Origin: Yamagishiella unicocca
Taxonomy: Eukaryota > Chlorophyta > Chlorophyceae > Chlamydomonadales > Volvocaceae
Assembly: GCA_003116995.1 (NCBI GenBank)
Contig: BDSL01000014.1
Span: 620,001-684,000 of the forward strand
Length of the DNA stretch: 64,000 nucleotides
Direction of reading: 5' to 3'
Shown: positions 36,501 to 48,870 of the stretch, piece after piece
Numbering within the stretch: position 1 is the stretch's first letter
How the letters are laid out: each line of letters opens with the position of its first letter
The notes under the pieces: generated by a model
What the model saw: only the letters and a program-made list of their open reading frames with translations
Databases searched by the model: none
What the model was told of the DNA's origin: nothing
Translations under genes and position numbers: made by a program

Positions 36501-39500
36501 CCGCCGGTGCCTGGACGGGGAAGAGGTGGCGGGGGGGTTTTGCGCGGAAGACCCGTTGATGCGAGGAAAACCGTTTAGAACAGACGTTTCAAGATGCATG
36601 CTGGAGAACTTGCCGCAGGGGGGGGAAGGGGGGAGGTTGGGAGGTGACCTGCGGCGACCTAATAACTACCGACGAGCCAGCCAGGGGTGGCGGTGCCGCT
36701 TGCGGAGGCCGAATAATTAGTCATTCCACGCGTGGAATACGTGACGGCACATACACATACACGTCCCCGCCACGTGGGATCACGGGTCTTCCCCTCAACC
36801 CACCTGGGATCGACGCCAGCAGCGGGTGGCGGCCCACCACCAGGTGCTTCATTGCGGGGTGTCCCGCCAGGCCCTTGGCCAGGGCTGTGAGGCCGTTGGG
36901 CGAGACGTCCGTCTCCGCGGCGGTGTACACCACCAGGGACTCCAGCTTGGGGCAGGCCTGCGTAGGAGCCGGCCACCGGGGAAACGGAGTTAGGGGATCA
37001 AAAATACTTTTACATCCCTCTGGGGAACCTTGGGCGGGGTTTGCGAGGAAAGCCCGTGAACTAGGAACTTGGGCAGGGCAGGGGTAGGTGCCATGTGACA
37101 TGAAGGATCGAGGATTGTGGAGGCAGCCGGAAATGCACCCTGGAGGCCACCCCTATCGCGGCAGCACTTATAGTAACGCTCGTCACACGTAAACAGTACC
37201 GTACAGTACCGTACCAGCGCACGGGCGGGTCCCTGAGATCCAAACCCTCTACCTTCCCCACATCCTCGAGAGAGGTGTCCCCGGATGCATTCGAGCCCAT
37301 CCCTGGAGCCCGAGTGGTGCACCCGACCGTCTGCGCCAGGCCCCCAAGACTCCCTCCCCACCCCCCCGGCCGGCGCCCCACCTTGACCGCCTCCGCCAGC
37401 AGCAGCAGCCCGCTGTCCCGAATGCGCTCCACCTCCTTGCCGGCAGAGTCGCGCTTGGGCATGAAACGCAGAGTGGCGTTGGAGATGACGGTGCCCCGCT
37501 CCAGCAGCTTGCGGCCCTCGTCAGTCTCGCCGGTGACCACGGCACTGGAGGGGCAGGGGGGGAGCGGCAGGGGGGAGAGAGGCGGGTTAGAGAGGAAACC
37601 CGCGGTGGCGGGAAAGGGGGGGAGGAGCTTGCGCACTGCTTAAGAGGCAAGGGGTTGCTGCTTCAGCATCTCCGCGCATGGACGGCGAGGCATGAGGCGG
37701 TTGTAGGCCGTTGCGTCAACGGCAACTGCAACCGCACAGGCAGAACTGGGCGCAGCAGCAGGCCTCGAACAAGCGCGTGCCGGCCATCGCGGCGGCAGCA
37801 CCCCCAGCACCCCTAATCGCGTAAGGCCCACCACGCACCGCAAGATCATGGCCTCGCAGATCTCGTGGTACAACGCCGTGCGCAGGGTCTTGTTGAAGAC
37901 GTTGATGCCCAGTGTCTTGTCCGCCAGCGCCAGGATGTAGTCGCGGTCCTTCTCAACAGTCGCCTCCGCGTTACGTACGTCCAGGACCTCAACGACTTGC
38001 TGTGAGTGGCGGTGGTGGCGGTGGTGGCGGTGTGTGGGGAGAGGGTTAAGAGAGGAAACCGGTGTACGGCCAAAAGAGGAGGCCTTCTTAGCGCCTTCTT
38101 AGCGCCTTCTCAGCGCCATACTTGGCTACAGTCAACGTTGCCTATTACTACACCTCAGCCGCGCCTCCGTTCCTGCTCTTTGGCGCGCCGCTCCGCTGGA
38201 CCGTCACCTTCACCGCCCTCGGTTTATCGGAAGTGGATTCGCGGATTCTCTTATCAAACCCCCCTGCGCGCCCCCTGTCCTCACTCAGAACTCCTACCCG
38301 GGTAAACAGCGGCAGCAAGTTGTCGACCTTGGCGGTGGAGTCGAAGGGGTCTGTGAGCAGGTTGATCTCCCGGTTGATGGACAGCGCCGTCAGCGCCTCG
38401 AACAAGCACCACACACGCTTCACGGAGAGCGGGTTGCGCCAGGGAGCCATGGAGAAGAGGACGCCTCCCTGGAGTGGAAGGCCGGCAGCGGGGGATAAGA
38501 TAAGAGAACCGGTAACTCGACCGGGGAAATGTAGTGGGTGCAGCGGGGGAGGGAGGGAGGCACAGGTCTTCAGGGGGCCGGCATGCTGGGAGACCCCGGG
38601 GGTGGACCACGAGGGGGCAAGCCGCATGGACACCTTGGGTTGCAACCGCTGGAACTCCTTCTTACTACTGACACCGCCCTCCCCTACGCCTTCCTGGGCC
38701 GCCTCCCAGGCAGGCATCCCCTCCCTGCAGCAACTTCCGCCTTCCCTTCCCGCCCCCCGCCGCACCTTGGCCGCCTCGATGACCCCCTTGAAATCGGCGT
38801 CCGGGTGGTCCTTGAAGTCCCCGGCGAAGTGCTGCGTCACCGCGAAGATGTCCACCCAGTAAAACACAGGCACGTACAGCCGCCCGCCGTCGGTCTCTAC
38901 GGTGCCCGGGAGGGGGGGAGATGGGGGGGGGGGGTAAGAGAACCCGCGAATCCACGGCCGACAACCGAATCACCCTCACTCCTCTCCTCCATGATCCCTG
39001 CCTGCCTTCCCAGCATCACCGGATATTCCCGCAGGCTCCCCGGCGCCGTGGCTTTAGACTCTCAGAATTCCTGTTTCAGATTCTTCCACATTACGTCGCT
39101 GCACATATAACCCAAGACGTGTCCAAACAGACCTCCTCATCCTGTCCCCTCCTCTTCCCCCCTTCCTCCGCCTCGGCTTCCTCCGTGTCAAACGGTTTTC
39201 TCGCCCCCACCGCCCCCCCTCACTCCCCCTCCCCCTCCCTGGACCCACCCGGCAGCTCGTCGTAGTGCTGCATGATCATGCCCACCAGGTCCCCCAGCTT
39301 GTACTGCCAGCAGTGACTCACAAAGTACGTTACTGGGCCGTACACCTGCGTGCACGGTGGGCGGGGGACGGGAGGACGGTGTGTGTGAGAAACAGGCGTG
39401 TCACGGAAAGGTGATACGCACGCGACAAGACGAGCTGGCGGGCGGGCGGTGGGGGCGGTGCCCGGTGTACGGGAACCAGGAGTTGCGGGGAGACTTACGG

Positions 39501-42500
39501 TTCGGGACTTCCCCCACCCTGTTTGTCCCGCATCCCCCGACACGTGAGCCGCTCAGCTGCACCTGCCAGCGGGCGCCTGCCCCTACGACCAGCGCCAACA
39601 CCCCGTCTCACCCACTGAGTCCATAATAACCCGCGACACTGTGACGAACTCCCCACTCGATCACCCGGTCATCGCCCCACATACACATACACACATATAC
39701 ACACCTTTTCCCCCGACGCTCGCCGCCAGTACTCGTGGTTTCCGTCCCGCTCGTGCAGGTCGGCGTTGAACAGGTCGTCCTCCACCCCCTCCAGCCGGCA
39801 CTGCCCCCCTAGCAGCCCCACCAGGTAGTTGTACTTGAACGACTGGCGGGAGGGGGAGCGAGGAAGCCCGTAGGTTACAAGATAAGGTTGCAAGATGAGG
39901 TTGCAAGATGAGGTTACAAGATGAGGTTACAAGATGAGGTTACAAGATGAGGTTACAAGATGAGGTTACAAGATGAGGTTACAAGATGAGGTTACAAGAT
40001 GAGGTTACAAGATGAGGTTACAAGATGAGGTTACAAGATGAGGTTACAAGATGTCCGGAGGGGTTGAGAGGAAACCCGTAGATCGGCACCAAAAACGATG
40101 AATAAAGCCGACGAGAACCCAGCTATACATCCAGGGAGGGAGGCAGATGGATTCAAACTAGGTGGGTTCAAAACCCAAGTCATGAAGGCGTGTGGCTGGA
40201 CCCCTTCCCTTCCCCGTTTCCACCCTCCGTTTCCTGTGTTGTGTAACCGGGTCTTCTCGGCCCCCTCCCTCCCCGACCTCCCGGCCCCCATACAAGCGTC
40301 ACCCGCCTGCGTGGTGCCCCAGTCAAGGCAGTGCCCGGTGTTTTGAGTGCTTTCCTGATCTGCTTCGCCAGCAGCCACGACCCTGCTCGCCAGCACCCAC
40401 AACCCCACCAGCGCCCAGCCCAGCAGCCGCAACGGTCGCGCCAGCTCGCCTGCGAGTAGCTCACTGCCTGCAGTCCAGTCCCACCCACCTAACCACCTAA
40501 CCACCTACCCACCTAACTACCCACCTAACCAACCAACCCACCACCCAGCCAGCCGCTCAGCCACCGAACCCACCCACCATGCTTTCTGGCTTGATGAAGT
40601 TGGCTACCACCTCGGCCACACTGCGGTCGCCCAGCAGCACCTGCGGGGTCGGCGCTTACGGGTTTGGATAGCATACGTGCCCGAGAGGCACGAAGGCAGT
40701 CGACCCGGCATGGGGCCGGGCACTCGGGCAGCTGACAGGTTGCTGCCGGAGCCCGTGCGGCTAGCGGCCGGTGTGTTGCCTTGTGTCAGGGTGTGCAGTC
40801 TTGGGGTTGCGACCCCAAGCACTGCGCCAGGATGGTGTGGGCCGGTGCGTTGAGAAGGACCGAAGACGTGTATTGGCGCACCGCGGCAACACGCAGCAGC
40901 AAATGGGCGTCAGCGTGTATGTGCGGAGCCCCGCGATGTCGCTGAACGGTTCCATGCCCCCATCTCTGCAGGCCCTGCTGCTCGCATTTGGCACCAGCAC
41001 ACGCCCCAGGGCCCCAGGCCCCACAACCGATTCCCCCAGCACCCAGCAGCCTGCCCCCTGCGCACGCGTGCGCACGCGTGCGTACGTACCGCGACTGGCG
41101 GGGATGGGGGAATTATGTACACCGCACACCATTCCAACCCACTTGGATTCGCCTTGATACACCCCAACCCACACCATCTCCCCTCCCCTCCCAACACGCG
41201 CTCTTTCGTGCCCTCCGTTTCCTATGTCGTGTCACCGGGTCTTCTCGCCACTCCCCGCCCAGCACCCCACACAGCACCGCGTCTGGCCCCCCCCCCGCCC
41301 CGCTGCGCCCCCCCCGCCCCGCTGTGCCCCCCCCCGCCCCGCTGTGCCCCGCCCCCCCTTGTGTCCCCCCCGCCCCGCTGTGGGCCCCCACCTGCGGCGC
41401 GCCGCGCAGTCCCCCCTTGCTTGTCGATACCGAGCCCGCGCTGCGCTCCACGTTGGCGCCGCTGGGCGACTCCTTGCCTGACTCCAGCGCTTTGCGAGCC
41501 AGGATGGTGGCGCTGCCGCCTCCATCGCCCCTGGTCAGGAGAGGGCGGGGCGCAGCGGGCGGGATGTCGAACCGACCGTAAGTTTAGCAGTGGAGCAGGT
41601 GGGGATCCGGCTGCTGGCTCAGGGGGGGGCTTTACCCGAACCACCAACTGGTCCAACAAAAGAGCATCGCCCCGAGGAGCAGTGTCGGATTAGGATCAGG
41701 AGTGTGTGCGGCCATTTGCCCATTCGCGAGAAGCATCAACATGCGCATGCGTCATATGCTTTGGCGTTTCGGACTTTGGTGACGTTTGCCTTTTCTAAAC
41801 ACGCGCGCCATGCATTCTGGGAGGCAGCTTGCAGGATCAGAACAGCGGCAGCAAGCGTCCTCCCGGCCCCCCCCCCCGGGCCCTCCGGCCGTCCGGCCCT
41901 CCGGCTGTTTTCTGGCCTCCGTTTCCTATGTCGTGTAACCGGGTCTACTCTTTCCCCCTCTGACCACCAGAAAGAACCGGGCCTACTCTCCCCCCTCCGT
42001 CCACCAAAAACCCGCCTCTACTGAACCGTGCAGTACGGCAGCTGCACCATGCAGTACGGCATGCAGTCTGGAGGCACCTCCTGCCTTCCGGCCTGCGTTA
42101 CGCACCGTGCCCCTTACGGAGCTCCCGCCTCTGGTCGCCGCCCACCCACTTCCACAACCAACCGTCACGTTCCACACTGGATTGCACCTAGGGTCCGTGA
42201 CAGCCGAACACTGCTGTGGGGCATGGCACACGGACAACACCAGTTGCTGCCACCACTTGCGCCAGCCGTGACAGCCAGCGACAGCCGTGGCGCCGCAGCC
42301 CCCAATCCCCCCCTCCTCCCTATCCCCCGCCCCCGCCCCCGCCCTTCGCCCCTGCTGTCCCACGCACCTCTTGCTGGTGCTGCCCGAGGCTGAGCCGTTG
42401 CGACCAGCTAAGGAGAAGGCCGCTGCGGCGTGCATGGTGGTGAAGAGGCTGCCTGCGTCTGTCTTCCGCACAGCGGTGGCTGGGCTCCCCGCCACCGCGT

Positions 42501-43141
42501 TGTTGCGGAGAGTGCTGGGCCGCGCAGGGGACTCTGAGCGACCCGGCCCCGCTGAGATGAAGAGGCGAGGAGGCGCGGCGATGAGGCCGAGGGCGTGCGG
42601 TCAGGGACGCGAGGGTGCAGCGGGTGGGGAGGCGAGCGGCGGTGCGCAGGAGGATGAGACGGAGAGGCGGAGGTAGGGAGGGGCGGGAGGGGGGAAGGTG
42701 TGGGGCAGTTGGATACGGACGGCTTGATTGGCAGCAGGGGGATGAAAAGGCCGCGGTAAAAAGGCTTCATCATAATATCTGCGACGACTATTGGGCTCTA
42801 CGTCACTAGAGAGTGGGGAGGTCCTGAGTGGCATGTATGGTGTTTGACCATAGCCGGCCGCACAGGCGATGACAACCCATCGGATCCAATAGGATATGTT
42901 TGGGTTTACAGCGGTAGGCGGCCGTCCTGTATTCTGCCGTATCCGCTCGTAGCGAGGCCGTGCGCTCACCTGGCCTGCCCCGCGCTGGAGATGAAGTTGG
43001 CGACTGGTCACATGGCGAGTTCGCGGAAACTAGCGGGGGAGCATTAGCTGAACACGCTGTGAAGGGCGTGCTGCAGAAGAGCTTTAGGAGGAACGGATGG
43101 ACAGCACGGTCGCGCAGTGCCGGCTGCGGGGCAGGCCCCAT
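33563..43141 (-). CDS. TIR-like module plus leucine-rich repeat protein
   Basis: Seventeen phase-consistent exons: 42970-43141, 42368-42551, 41392-41530, 40578-40640, 39705-39842, 39249-39345, 38766-38896, 38298-38468, 37839-37999, 37382-37544, 36804-36957, 36413-36510, 36168-36245, 35502-35738, 34665-34874, 34053-34202, 33563-33670; 817 residues. Residues about 233-365 form a module with VTYFVSHCWQYKLGDLVGMI, VFYWVDIFAVTQHF, GGVLFSMAPWRNPLSVKRVW and CLFEALTALS. That alternation of strands and short motifs recalls a TIR-like alpha/beta fold known in uncharacterised protist proteins. Residues about 473 onward hold ribonuclease-inhibitor-type LRRs (RALTHLDLSYNKLGNDGVAA, LRDLDLSFNPDMGDKAGPAL, KTLERLDLRGCFMG). 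No nucleotide-binding domain is visible between them. Role unknown; sensing or scaffolding is possible. The first exon rests mainly on phase agreement; translation may instead start at the in-frame ATG at 42435 in exon 2. Confidence 0.85.
34230..34363. repeat. AAACAAACAATC microsatellite, LRR gene intron
   Basis: A-rich simple repeat of AAACAAACAATC-like units, striking against the GC-rich surroundings, directly upstream (in gene sense) of the exon at 34053-34202. Confidence 0.9.
35338..35368 (-). repeat. Introner-like terminal repeat, LRR gene intron
   Basis: ATGTCGTGTAACCGGGTCTA on the + strand; in gene sense it is the 5'-type arm, about 130 bases from the donor of the exon ending at 35502. 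A degenerate second copy follows at about 35391-35415. Confidence 0.65.
36060..36120 (-). repeat. Introner-like terminal repeat, 5' arm, LRR gene intron
   Basis: In gene sense it reads from ATACAGAAAAGGACCGTTAA through CTCGACATGGGAAGTGTAG to the GCATAGCC end, close to the donor of the exon ending at 36168. It is the mirror image of the ligase copies, which sit at acceptors. Confidence 0.8.
36536..36605 (-). repeat. Second introner-like family, 3' arm, LRR gene intron
   Basis: In gene sense: CATGCATCTTGAAACGTCTG, then TTCTAAACGGTTTTCCTCG and AACGGGTCTTCC, ending 25 bases before the acceptor of the exon at 36413-36510. Related blocks lie at 57478-57530, 59028-59085 and 60918-61000 in the MRS2 gene. 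Confidence 0.75.
38490..38544 (-). repeat. Introner-like terminal repeat, 3' arm, LRR gene intron
   Basis: GATAAGAGAACCGGTAACTC followed by GACCGGGGAAATGTAGTGGG on the + strand, so the 3' orientation in gene sense, just upstream of the acceptor for the exon beginning at 38468. Confidence 0.8.
39879..40053. repeat. 13-bp minisatellite, about 13 copies, LRR gene intron
   Basis: Nearly perfect tandem copies of AAGATGAGGTTAC, immediately upstream (in gene sense) of the exon at 39705-39842. Confidence 0.95.
40224..40260 (-). repeat. Introner-like terminal repeat, 5' arm, LRR gene intron
   Basis: CCGTTTCCTGTGTTGTGTAA then CCGGGTCTTCTCGG on the + strand. In gene sense it falls in the 5' half of the intron between exons ending at 40578 and starting at 39842. 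Confidence 0.7.
41211..41250 (-). repeat. Introner-like terminal repeat, 5' arm, LRR gene intron
   Basis: CCGTTTCCTATGTCGTGTCA then CCGGGTCTTCTCGCC on the + strand; in gene sense about 140 bases from the donor of the exon ending at 41392. Confidence 0.7.
41915..41950 (-). repeat. Introner-like terminal repeat, LRR gene intron
   Basis: GTTTCCTATGTCGTGTAACC then GGGTCTACTC on the + strand, in the long intron between exons ending at 42368 and starting at 41530. Confidence 0.7.
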
Positions 43142-44448
43142 CTGTGGGCAATACGGATAGAGCAGAAGGGCAGATGCTTCAAGTCGTCGCGAAGTGCCCT
43201 TTGCGGTTAGCAGGAATACGTGGGCATGCTTCGTTCCTGCGGGCGTCCCACAGCTCCTAGTTGTACCAAGCCATTCTACTCAGGTCATCCCAGCAAACTG
43301 CGTGCACTAGATCCAATCCAACAGAGCAGGCGCTAATCATCCGACAGTTGAATTGTCAAGCGCGGTCGAGCATCCCACTTTCGGCGGAGAGCAACAGTTT
43401 TAAGCACTGCGTGTAATGGTTTGAGGATAGCGGCTGGCACCTATCATCAAGCAGTGCCCTTGGCCGCCACATGCATCCAAGCTAAACCAGCATTAGCTCA
43501 GCTGGCGTTGCTGTCCTACCTTCAATTAAAACGTATGCTAGATGAGACTTCCGCAATGCGTGCAAGGCTGTTGGGCGCGCCTTGATAAAGCTGAGCAAGC
43601 TCGCCACTTGCCAATTCCAAGCTCCACGCACACAGTTACCTCCTGTCAATTATTACGTTTCCTCCTATGGCCTTAGACACATGTGACGAGGCCTAAGGAG
43701 TGCATCAAGAGTGAGGCGCGTACTCCAATACTCTCGCTAAGCCCTGCAAAATCAAAACGTAATGCCTTAAGGCGTGTGCCTTTCTCTAAAGCAGTCAAGC
43801 TGGAAATCGTTCTTGGATACTAGGGCGATGTTCGTGGCGGGTTCAGGTTTACCATAAGCTGTACGGGAATCCCTCGTAGCTCCAAGCCAGCGGACAGGAT
43901 TGGCCATATTACTTCAAATTTCGCCAGCATGATGGGGCTACAGTGTTAAATGTGTTACTGATAAAACGTCCAAGATTCGCTGATATCGGTGCCAAACCGC
44001 CATCTTCGCTCACTGTGTTGCCAAACCCAAGTTTTTTCTGCTCTACAAGATCTAAACACCAGTTGATTTTATCCGCCTGCTTCACTTCATTCTTGTTAAC
44101 CTGCAAACATCTGGGATCGCCGTGCCAGCGCACCAGGCCTTCGCGGGCATTACTGCCGAGCCGCTCGCCGCTGGGCCTCTGCCGTCAGATCAGACCTGCT
44201 GGTGGTAGTGGCATTGATCTACAAATTGGACGTCCAGTACAATCTGTAAACGCAAGTGTTGAGCGACTTCTTCACCCGCGCGCCCCCGCGCCCCTCTGCC
44301 TCCCCCTTCCGCTGAGAAGGCCGCTCACCTGTTTCACCCTCTGAATACAAGAGTCCCTTCGAGGATCACCAGCCGCCAGGGCTCCTGCCTGCGCTCCCGT
44401 CGTACCTCGCGCGCTCGCGCCCCGTCGGCTCGGTCCAGCCGGAACACC
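43142..44448. other. Divergent intergenic region of the LRR gene and the PhLP2 gene
   Basis: Less GC-rich than the rest of the window, with no open frame carrying motifs and no tRNA fold I could find. It must contain both promoters, but no clear TATA box stands out. Confidence 0.5.
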
Positions 44449-47036
44449 ATGACGGAATACCACACTGTCTACAAGGGCCCAGAGGGCGAGACCACACAAT
44501 GGGAGGACATCCAACGACGACTAGGTGGGTCTCTTTGCTGGATGAGGACCTGGGGTTTGTAAACGGCTGCATCTACTGTTACATGCGGGGCCCCTGGGAA
44601 CTTGTGGATCCCAACGCGAACCTACATGGGGCGAATGTGTGGCGTCTGGAGATGTGAACGGCTTCCGACAGCACTGTTCCATACCCGAACGGCTGCCATT
44701 CTAGCGGGTGCATGACGGGTGGGCGGGTGACCGGCCTCACGAGGGGCCAGCCGCGCCATGACGGCTCGTCCGACGGCAGAGGACATGTGGGGCCTGATGT
44801 AGCCGTCAGTCAGCCAGTTAGTACCCCCCTCCGGGTGACAGCTGACGCATGGCGGGAGGTGTCAACCCGGGTCCAGACTTGCTGGCTCCGCACACGCGGG
44901 CTCATCCAGGCCCACACAGGCCCACCGGGGGCCCACACAGGCCCACACAGGCCCAACGGGGCCCATGCAGGTCCATGCAGGCCCATGCAGGCCCATACAG
45001 GCCCACATAGGCCCACACAGGTCCACCGGGGGCCGTGCGGGCCCATGCAGGCCCATGCAGGCCCACATAGGCCCACATAGGCCTATGTAGGCCCGTACAA
45101 GACCTGCACGGCCCCGTACAGCGCCGCGCAGGCCCCCATAGGCGCACCAAGGTCCACGCAGTGCAGCCAGTGCCGCAGCGGTCCGTGGCCGTTGCGGGGA
45201 GGAGCCCGGCACAGCCTGCAGGGATGGGAGGAAAAGTCGGGACGGCAGCTGCCGGGTGGGGTCGCACAAGAGCACGACAACATGGCGTCGTACGGATGGA
45301 CACGTGCAACTGGCGTCTCCAGCTGCACCCACCCACCTTCCCGCCCCAGTTAGCGATACTTTTTTCATTTCGTGGGCTTTCCCGTCGACCCTCGGTCCGT
45401 CATCTGCCGGTGCGCTGCCTCCCCGCCCCGCCCCGACCCGCAGGCAACTTGCCGCCCAAGGAGGCCAAGTGGAAGCCCGACCCCTACAAGCCCGCGGTGG
45501 AGGCGGTGCGGGACCAGGACTGGGTGGAGGGGCAGGAGGCCGGGGAGCTCAAGGAGGCGGCGGACGCCTTTGACGACGACCGCCACCTGGAGGAGTTGAG
45601 GTGGGTGGCTGGGGGCGGCCCTCGAATAGCGGCGCGGAGGAAGGGGCGCGGAGGTGCTACGGCGGCAGCGTGGTAGGGACGGCTTCGCTAGGTGCGCTAT
45701 AGCCACAACCGCTTCAAAAGCCCAACACGGAATCACCATATGCTACTAACGGTGTAACGGAAACCCAGCGAAGTTTGCCCAAAACCCTAAAAGCAATTTC
45801 ATCTAAAACCTCGCCAAAACGGAATGCAAAGTCCCGACTTGACATAAACCAAAACCAAAACCCTAACACAGGCAGCGGCGCATCAAGGAGCTGAAGGCCG
45901 CAGCTGCCCGGCCGCGGTTCGGCTCCGTAGAGCTGATTCGGGGGAGCGAGTTCGTGGAGAAGGTCACCAACGCGGGGCCGGACGTGTGGGTGGTGGTGCA
46001 CCTGTTCAAGGACGGGTGAGGACCTGTGCACGGCTGAGGGGGGCATGGGGGGGGGGGTTCCCTGGGGGCAGTCAGTCCCGGTCGGGGGGTGGAGTGCGAG
46101 CTTGTAAGTAGAGTGCAGGGGCGGGGGGAGATGTAAAGCACAGGGGCTGCGTCGAATGGAGGGGTTTGGTGGGGTTTTAGGGTTTTAGGCGAGTGGAGGC
46201 AATGAAAAACATGATACCTGCCCGCGCGCGCTTGCATCCCCTCCCCTGTTCGTGTGCCGGTGCCCCCGACACTCTCCCCCCACCCCCTCAGCAACGTCCC
46301 CACACCCCTCCGCTGCGCGAAACGCGTGCTTCAACCAGTCTCCGACCACGGCTCCGGTTTCTCCTCTCGTGACTCCGCTAACGCGCGTTTCGCCCGCTGC
46401 CCCTCCATCCTGCCCGCAGGCACGCCGGCTGTGGTCTGCTGCAGCAGTGCCTGGACGAGCTGTCTTCCAAGTACCCCGCCACCAAGTACGTGCGCATCAT
46501 TTCCACGGACGCCATCCCCAATTACCCGGACGCCAACCTGCCAACGCTGCTGGTCTACCACGACACCCGCTGCCTGCAGCACGCCGTGGGGCTGAGCCAC
46601 TTCGGCGGCTCCAAGCGCATCACCCCGGAGCAGGTGGCGCTGGTGCTCAACGCCTGGGGGCCGCTGTGTGTCAGCCCGGACGAGGATCAGGAGCAGGCGC
46701 AGCACAAGCAGGTGCAGCGGGAGGGGGAGGGGAGGGAGGGGGAGGGAAGGGAGGGGGCCGGGGCAGAGCCATGGCAAGCAGCCCACAGCTGGGCCGTCGT
46801 CTTGACGTCGGCTGCAGCAAGGGCCATGGGCCTCATGCCTAGTGAGGATACCCGACCCTAGGCGGATACTAAGGGTGGGGCGCCCAACCCCCCTCCCTGG
46901 AGGTATTACCTCATCCCAATCCCCTGCACCCCCCTCCCGCCGCCGCCCACAGATCAAGGCGCTGGTGGCGCGTATGGTCGACAAGAAGGTCGAGGGAGGG
47001 GACGCGGAGGACGAGAGCTCCGACTTTGAGGATTGA
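44449..47036 (+). CDS. Phosducin-like protein, PhLP2/PDCL3 type
   Basis: Cytosolic thioredoxin-fold co-chaperone of the CCT/TRiC chaperonin, involved in actin/tubulin folding. Exons 44449-44524, 45444-45600, 45872-46015, 46420-46711 and 46953-47036 give 250 residues, matching PDCL3 (about 239). The start MTEYHTVYKGPEGETTQWED is followed by IQRRLGNLPPKE, the PhLP2 hallmark (TEWNDILRxxGIxPPKE). Then come an acidic helical region, RQRRIKELKA, FGSVELIRGSEFVEKVTNAG, VWVVVHLFKDG, and the thioredoxin-like part with RIISTDAIPNYPDANLPTLL plus VYHDTRCL. There is no CxxC redox pair, as expected for the family. The acidic tail EGGDAEDESSDFED resembles the human PDCL3 end. A TGTAA signal follows at 47492. 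Confidence 0.94.
44905..45125. repeat. 10-bp GCCCACACAG minisatellite, PhLP2 intron 1
   Basis: About 20 tandem copies of GCCCACACAG and variants (GCCCATGCAG, GCCCACATAG), in the 919-bp first intron. Confidence 0.93.
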
Positions 47037-48870
47037 GCCCGGCGGCTGTGCGGCGTGCGGCCTGAGCGGCGGAGGCGGTGGAGGCTGCGGCCCACCATTT
47101 GTTCCGGGCGGAGACACGAGTCTCGCTGTATCGAAGGCGTAAAAGAGGCCCATAAGGCAGACGGGAATGCGTGCTCCTTTCCGCCATCTCCGCGACCGTA
47201 CCAAGCTGTACGAAAGACGGCCAGGGATTTGCTGCAGGCCTTAAAGGTGGGAGAGCCTGGGCGGCGGTTGAAGACGCTCCCACGTACGCGGTGTCAAGAC
47301 GGGGGAAGCGGTTTCGGAGCCACCGCCGCATGCGCTAGGTGCCGGCAGGCCCTTTGTATTGCCGACAGGGGTTGCCGAGGGTTTTGTCATTGGACGAGGC
47401 CGCTCCGAAAGCCAATGTTCCCTGGACCCCTCCAATGGAGCCGTCCGTACAGCTCCGAAACCCAATCAGCAAACAGTTTCCATTCCCATTGTGTAAAATA
47501 AAGGGGTGAATGAGCTGCTTGCCGTCCTTGTTGGTGGTGGGGTTGTTTGGCGGGGGGCGCAGCAGGAGGCAGGGGGCGGCGCGCAATGAATGGCGGGGTA
47601 CGAAAAACATCCGCAAAATCAATAATGGGGGGGCCACTTGTGACCGCGGGCGACCGCAATGGTAGGTGCAAGGGGCTCGGCGTAAGGGTCTGAGCCGCAG
47701 GCTGCACGCAGGGCGCTTTGGTGGGGGTGGCCTGGCCTGTGGAGGGCGGGCCTCTGAGGAATGCCACGCTCGCTACCGGACCTTGGTTTGTGTTCGGCGA
47801 GGGATCTGCTGGCGGCAGAGGCAGGTCAGGCACGGATTGCCTGCTATGCCGGTTTTACAAAGGCACGTACATGTCCCCATGGGGTACATGTGTAATGACG
47901 GACGCTACCCCCGGCCCTGACAGTGGGCGCTTTCCCCTTCGAACCCTTCCCGTCCTCCGATGTGGTAGTCGAAACTGTTACAGTGGCCCCCCCGATGTGT
48001 ATTGAAGTAGGGAGAAGCTACTGCCGCCTCCAGGTTTCGTTTCGCGTATGGGCGAGGGCGGCGAATAGCGTTTCGTCCTCCGACCGACCCACCAAGTCCT
48101 CAGCCATGCTCACTGAAGCAGACGTTCCACACGCGTCGTATCCTAGCCTACCCGATACTTTCGCCTCGCATGACCAACACGCGTTTTCCCGCCACCCGTA
48201 GTTGCTTCCCTGATGTGTCGGACCACGGGTTTCCTCTCCAAGCGCCCGCTCCCCATCCGCGAACCTTAAACAAAGTTCCCCATCATGCGAGTACAAACGA
48301 ATCTCCCAAACGGCTTCTCGTCGGCTTTCCTTGTTCCGGAAGTGCGGTCCTACGGGGTACCTCTTTCGCGCTTAACCCAAAACGCGCGTCCACAAAATAC
48401 TCCCAAGATAGTAAGGCCGTGCCTCTGGCTTCGTGTTACACGTTTTTCGCTCTATCTTCTGGTCTGGGGCCCACTATAACAGTTATACTACGTTTTTCTA
48501 CCTCCATTCTGCCGGTGCCGCCCCCACGCGGGCCCCAGGCCAGCCCCCATCTTGACCCACCTGCGAGGGCTAGTTGTTCGTGCCCCCACACAAACACACC
48601 CGTCCCGCTACTCCAAAACTACTTCACTCCGATGACTCCGATGGAACACGGGCCAAGCACCCTTCGTTCATGGCTGCATTGCGCCCCGCACACGCTTTCT
48701 GGCTCCCCACCACCACCTCTTAGAGCACACGCTTTCTGGCTCCCCACCACCACCTCTTAGAGCATCAAATCACCTGAGGGGTGCTGCTCGGCCACCGATA
48801 CGCTGCCCTCCCAGGGATGTGCCCTGAGGTGTCGCGGAATCTCGCACCGCTGCACACACCCGGATATTGC
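47037..48870. other. Intergenic region before the LINE
   Basis: Contains the 3' UTR of the PhLP2 gene with its poly(A) signal. No other exon or RNA gene is supported. A 30-bp direct repeat (ACACGCTTTCTGGCTCCCCA) occurs twice at about 48690-48758. Confidence 0.55.
47492..47496 (+). terminator. TGTAA poly(A) signal of the PhLP2 gene
   Basis: TGTAAAATAAA sits about 455 bases past the PhLP2 stop codon on the coding strand. The context fits a green-algal polyadenylation site. Confidence 0.6.
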
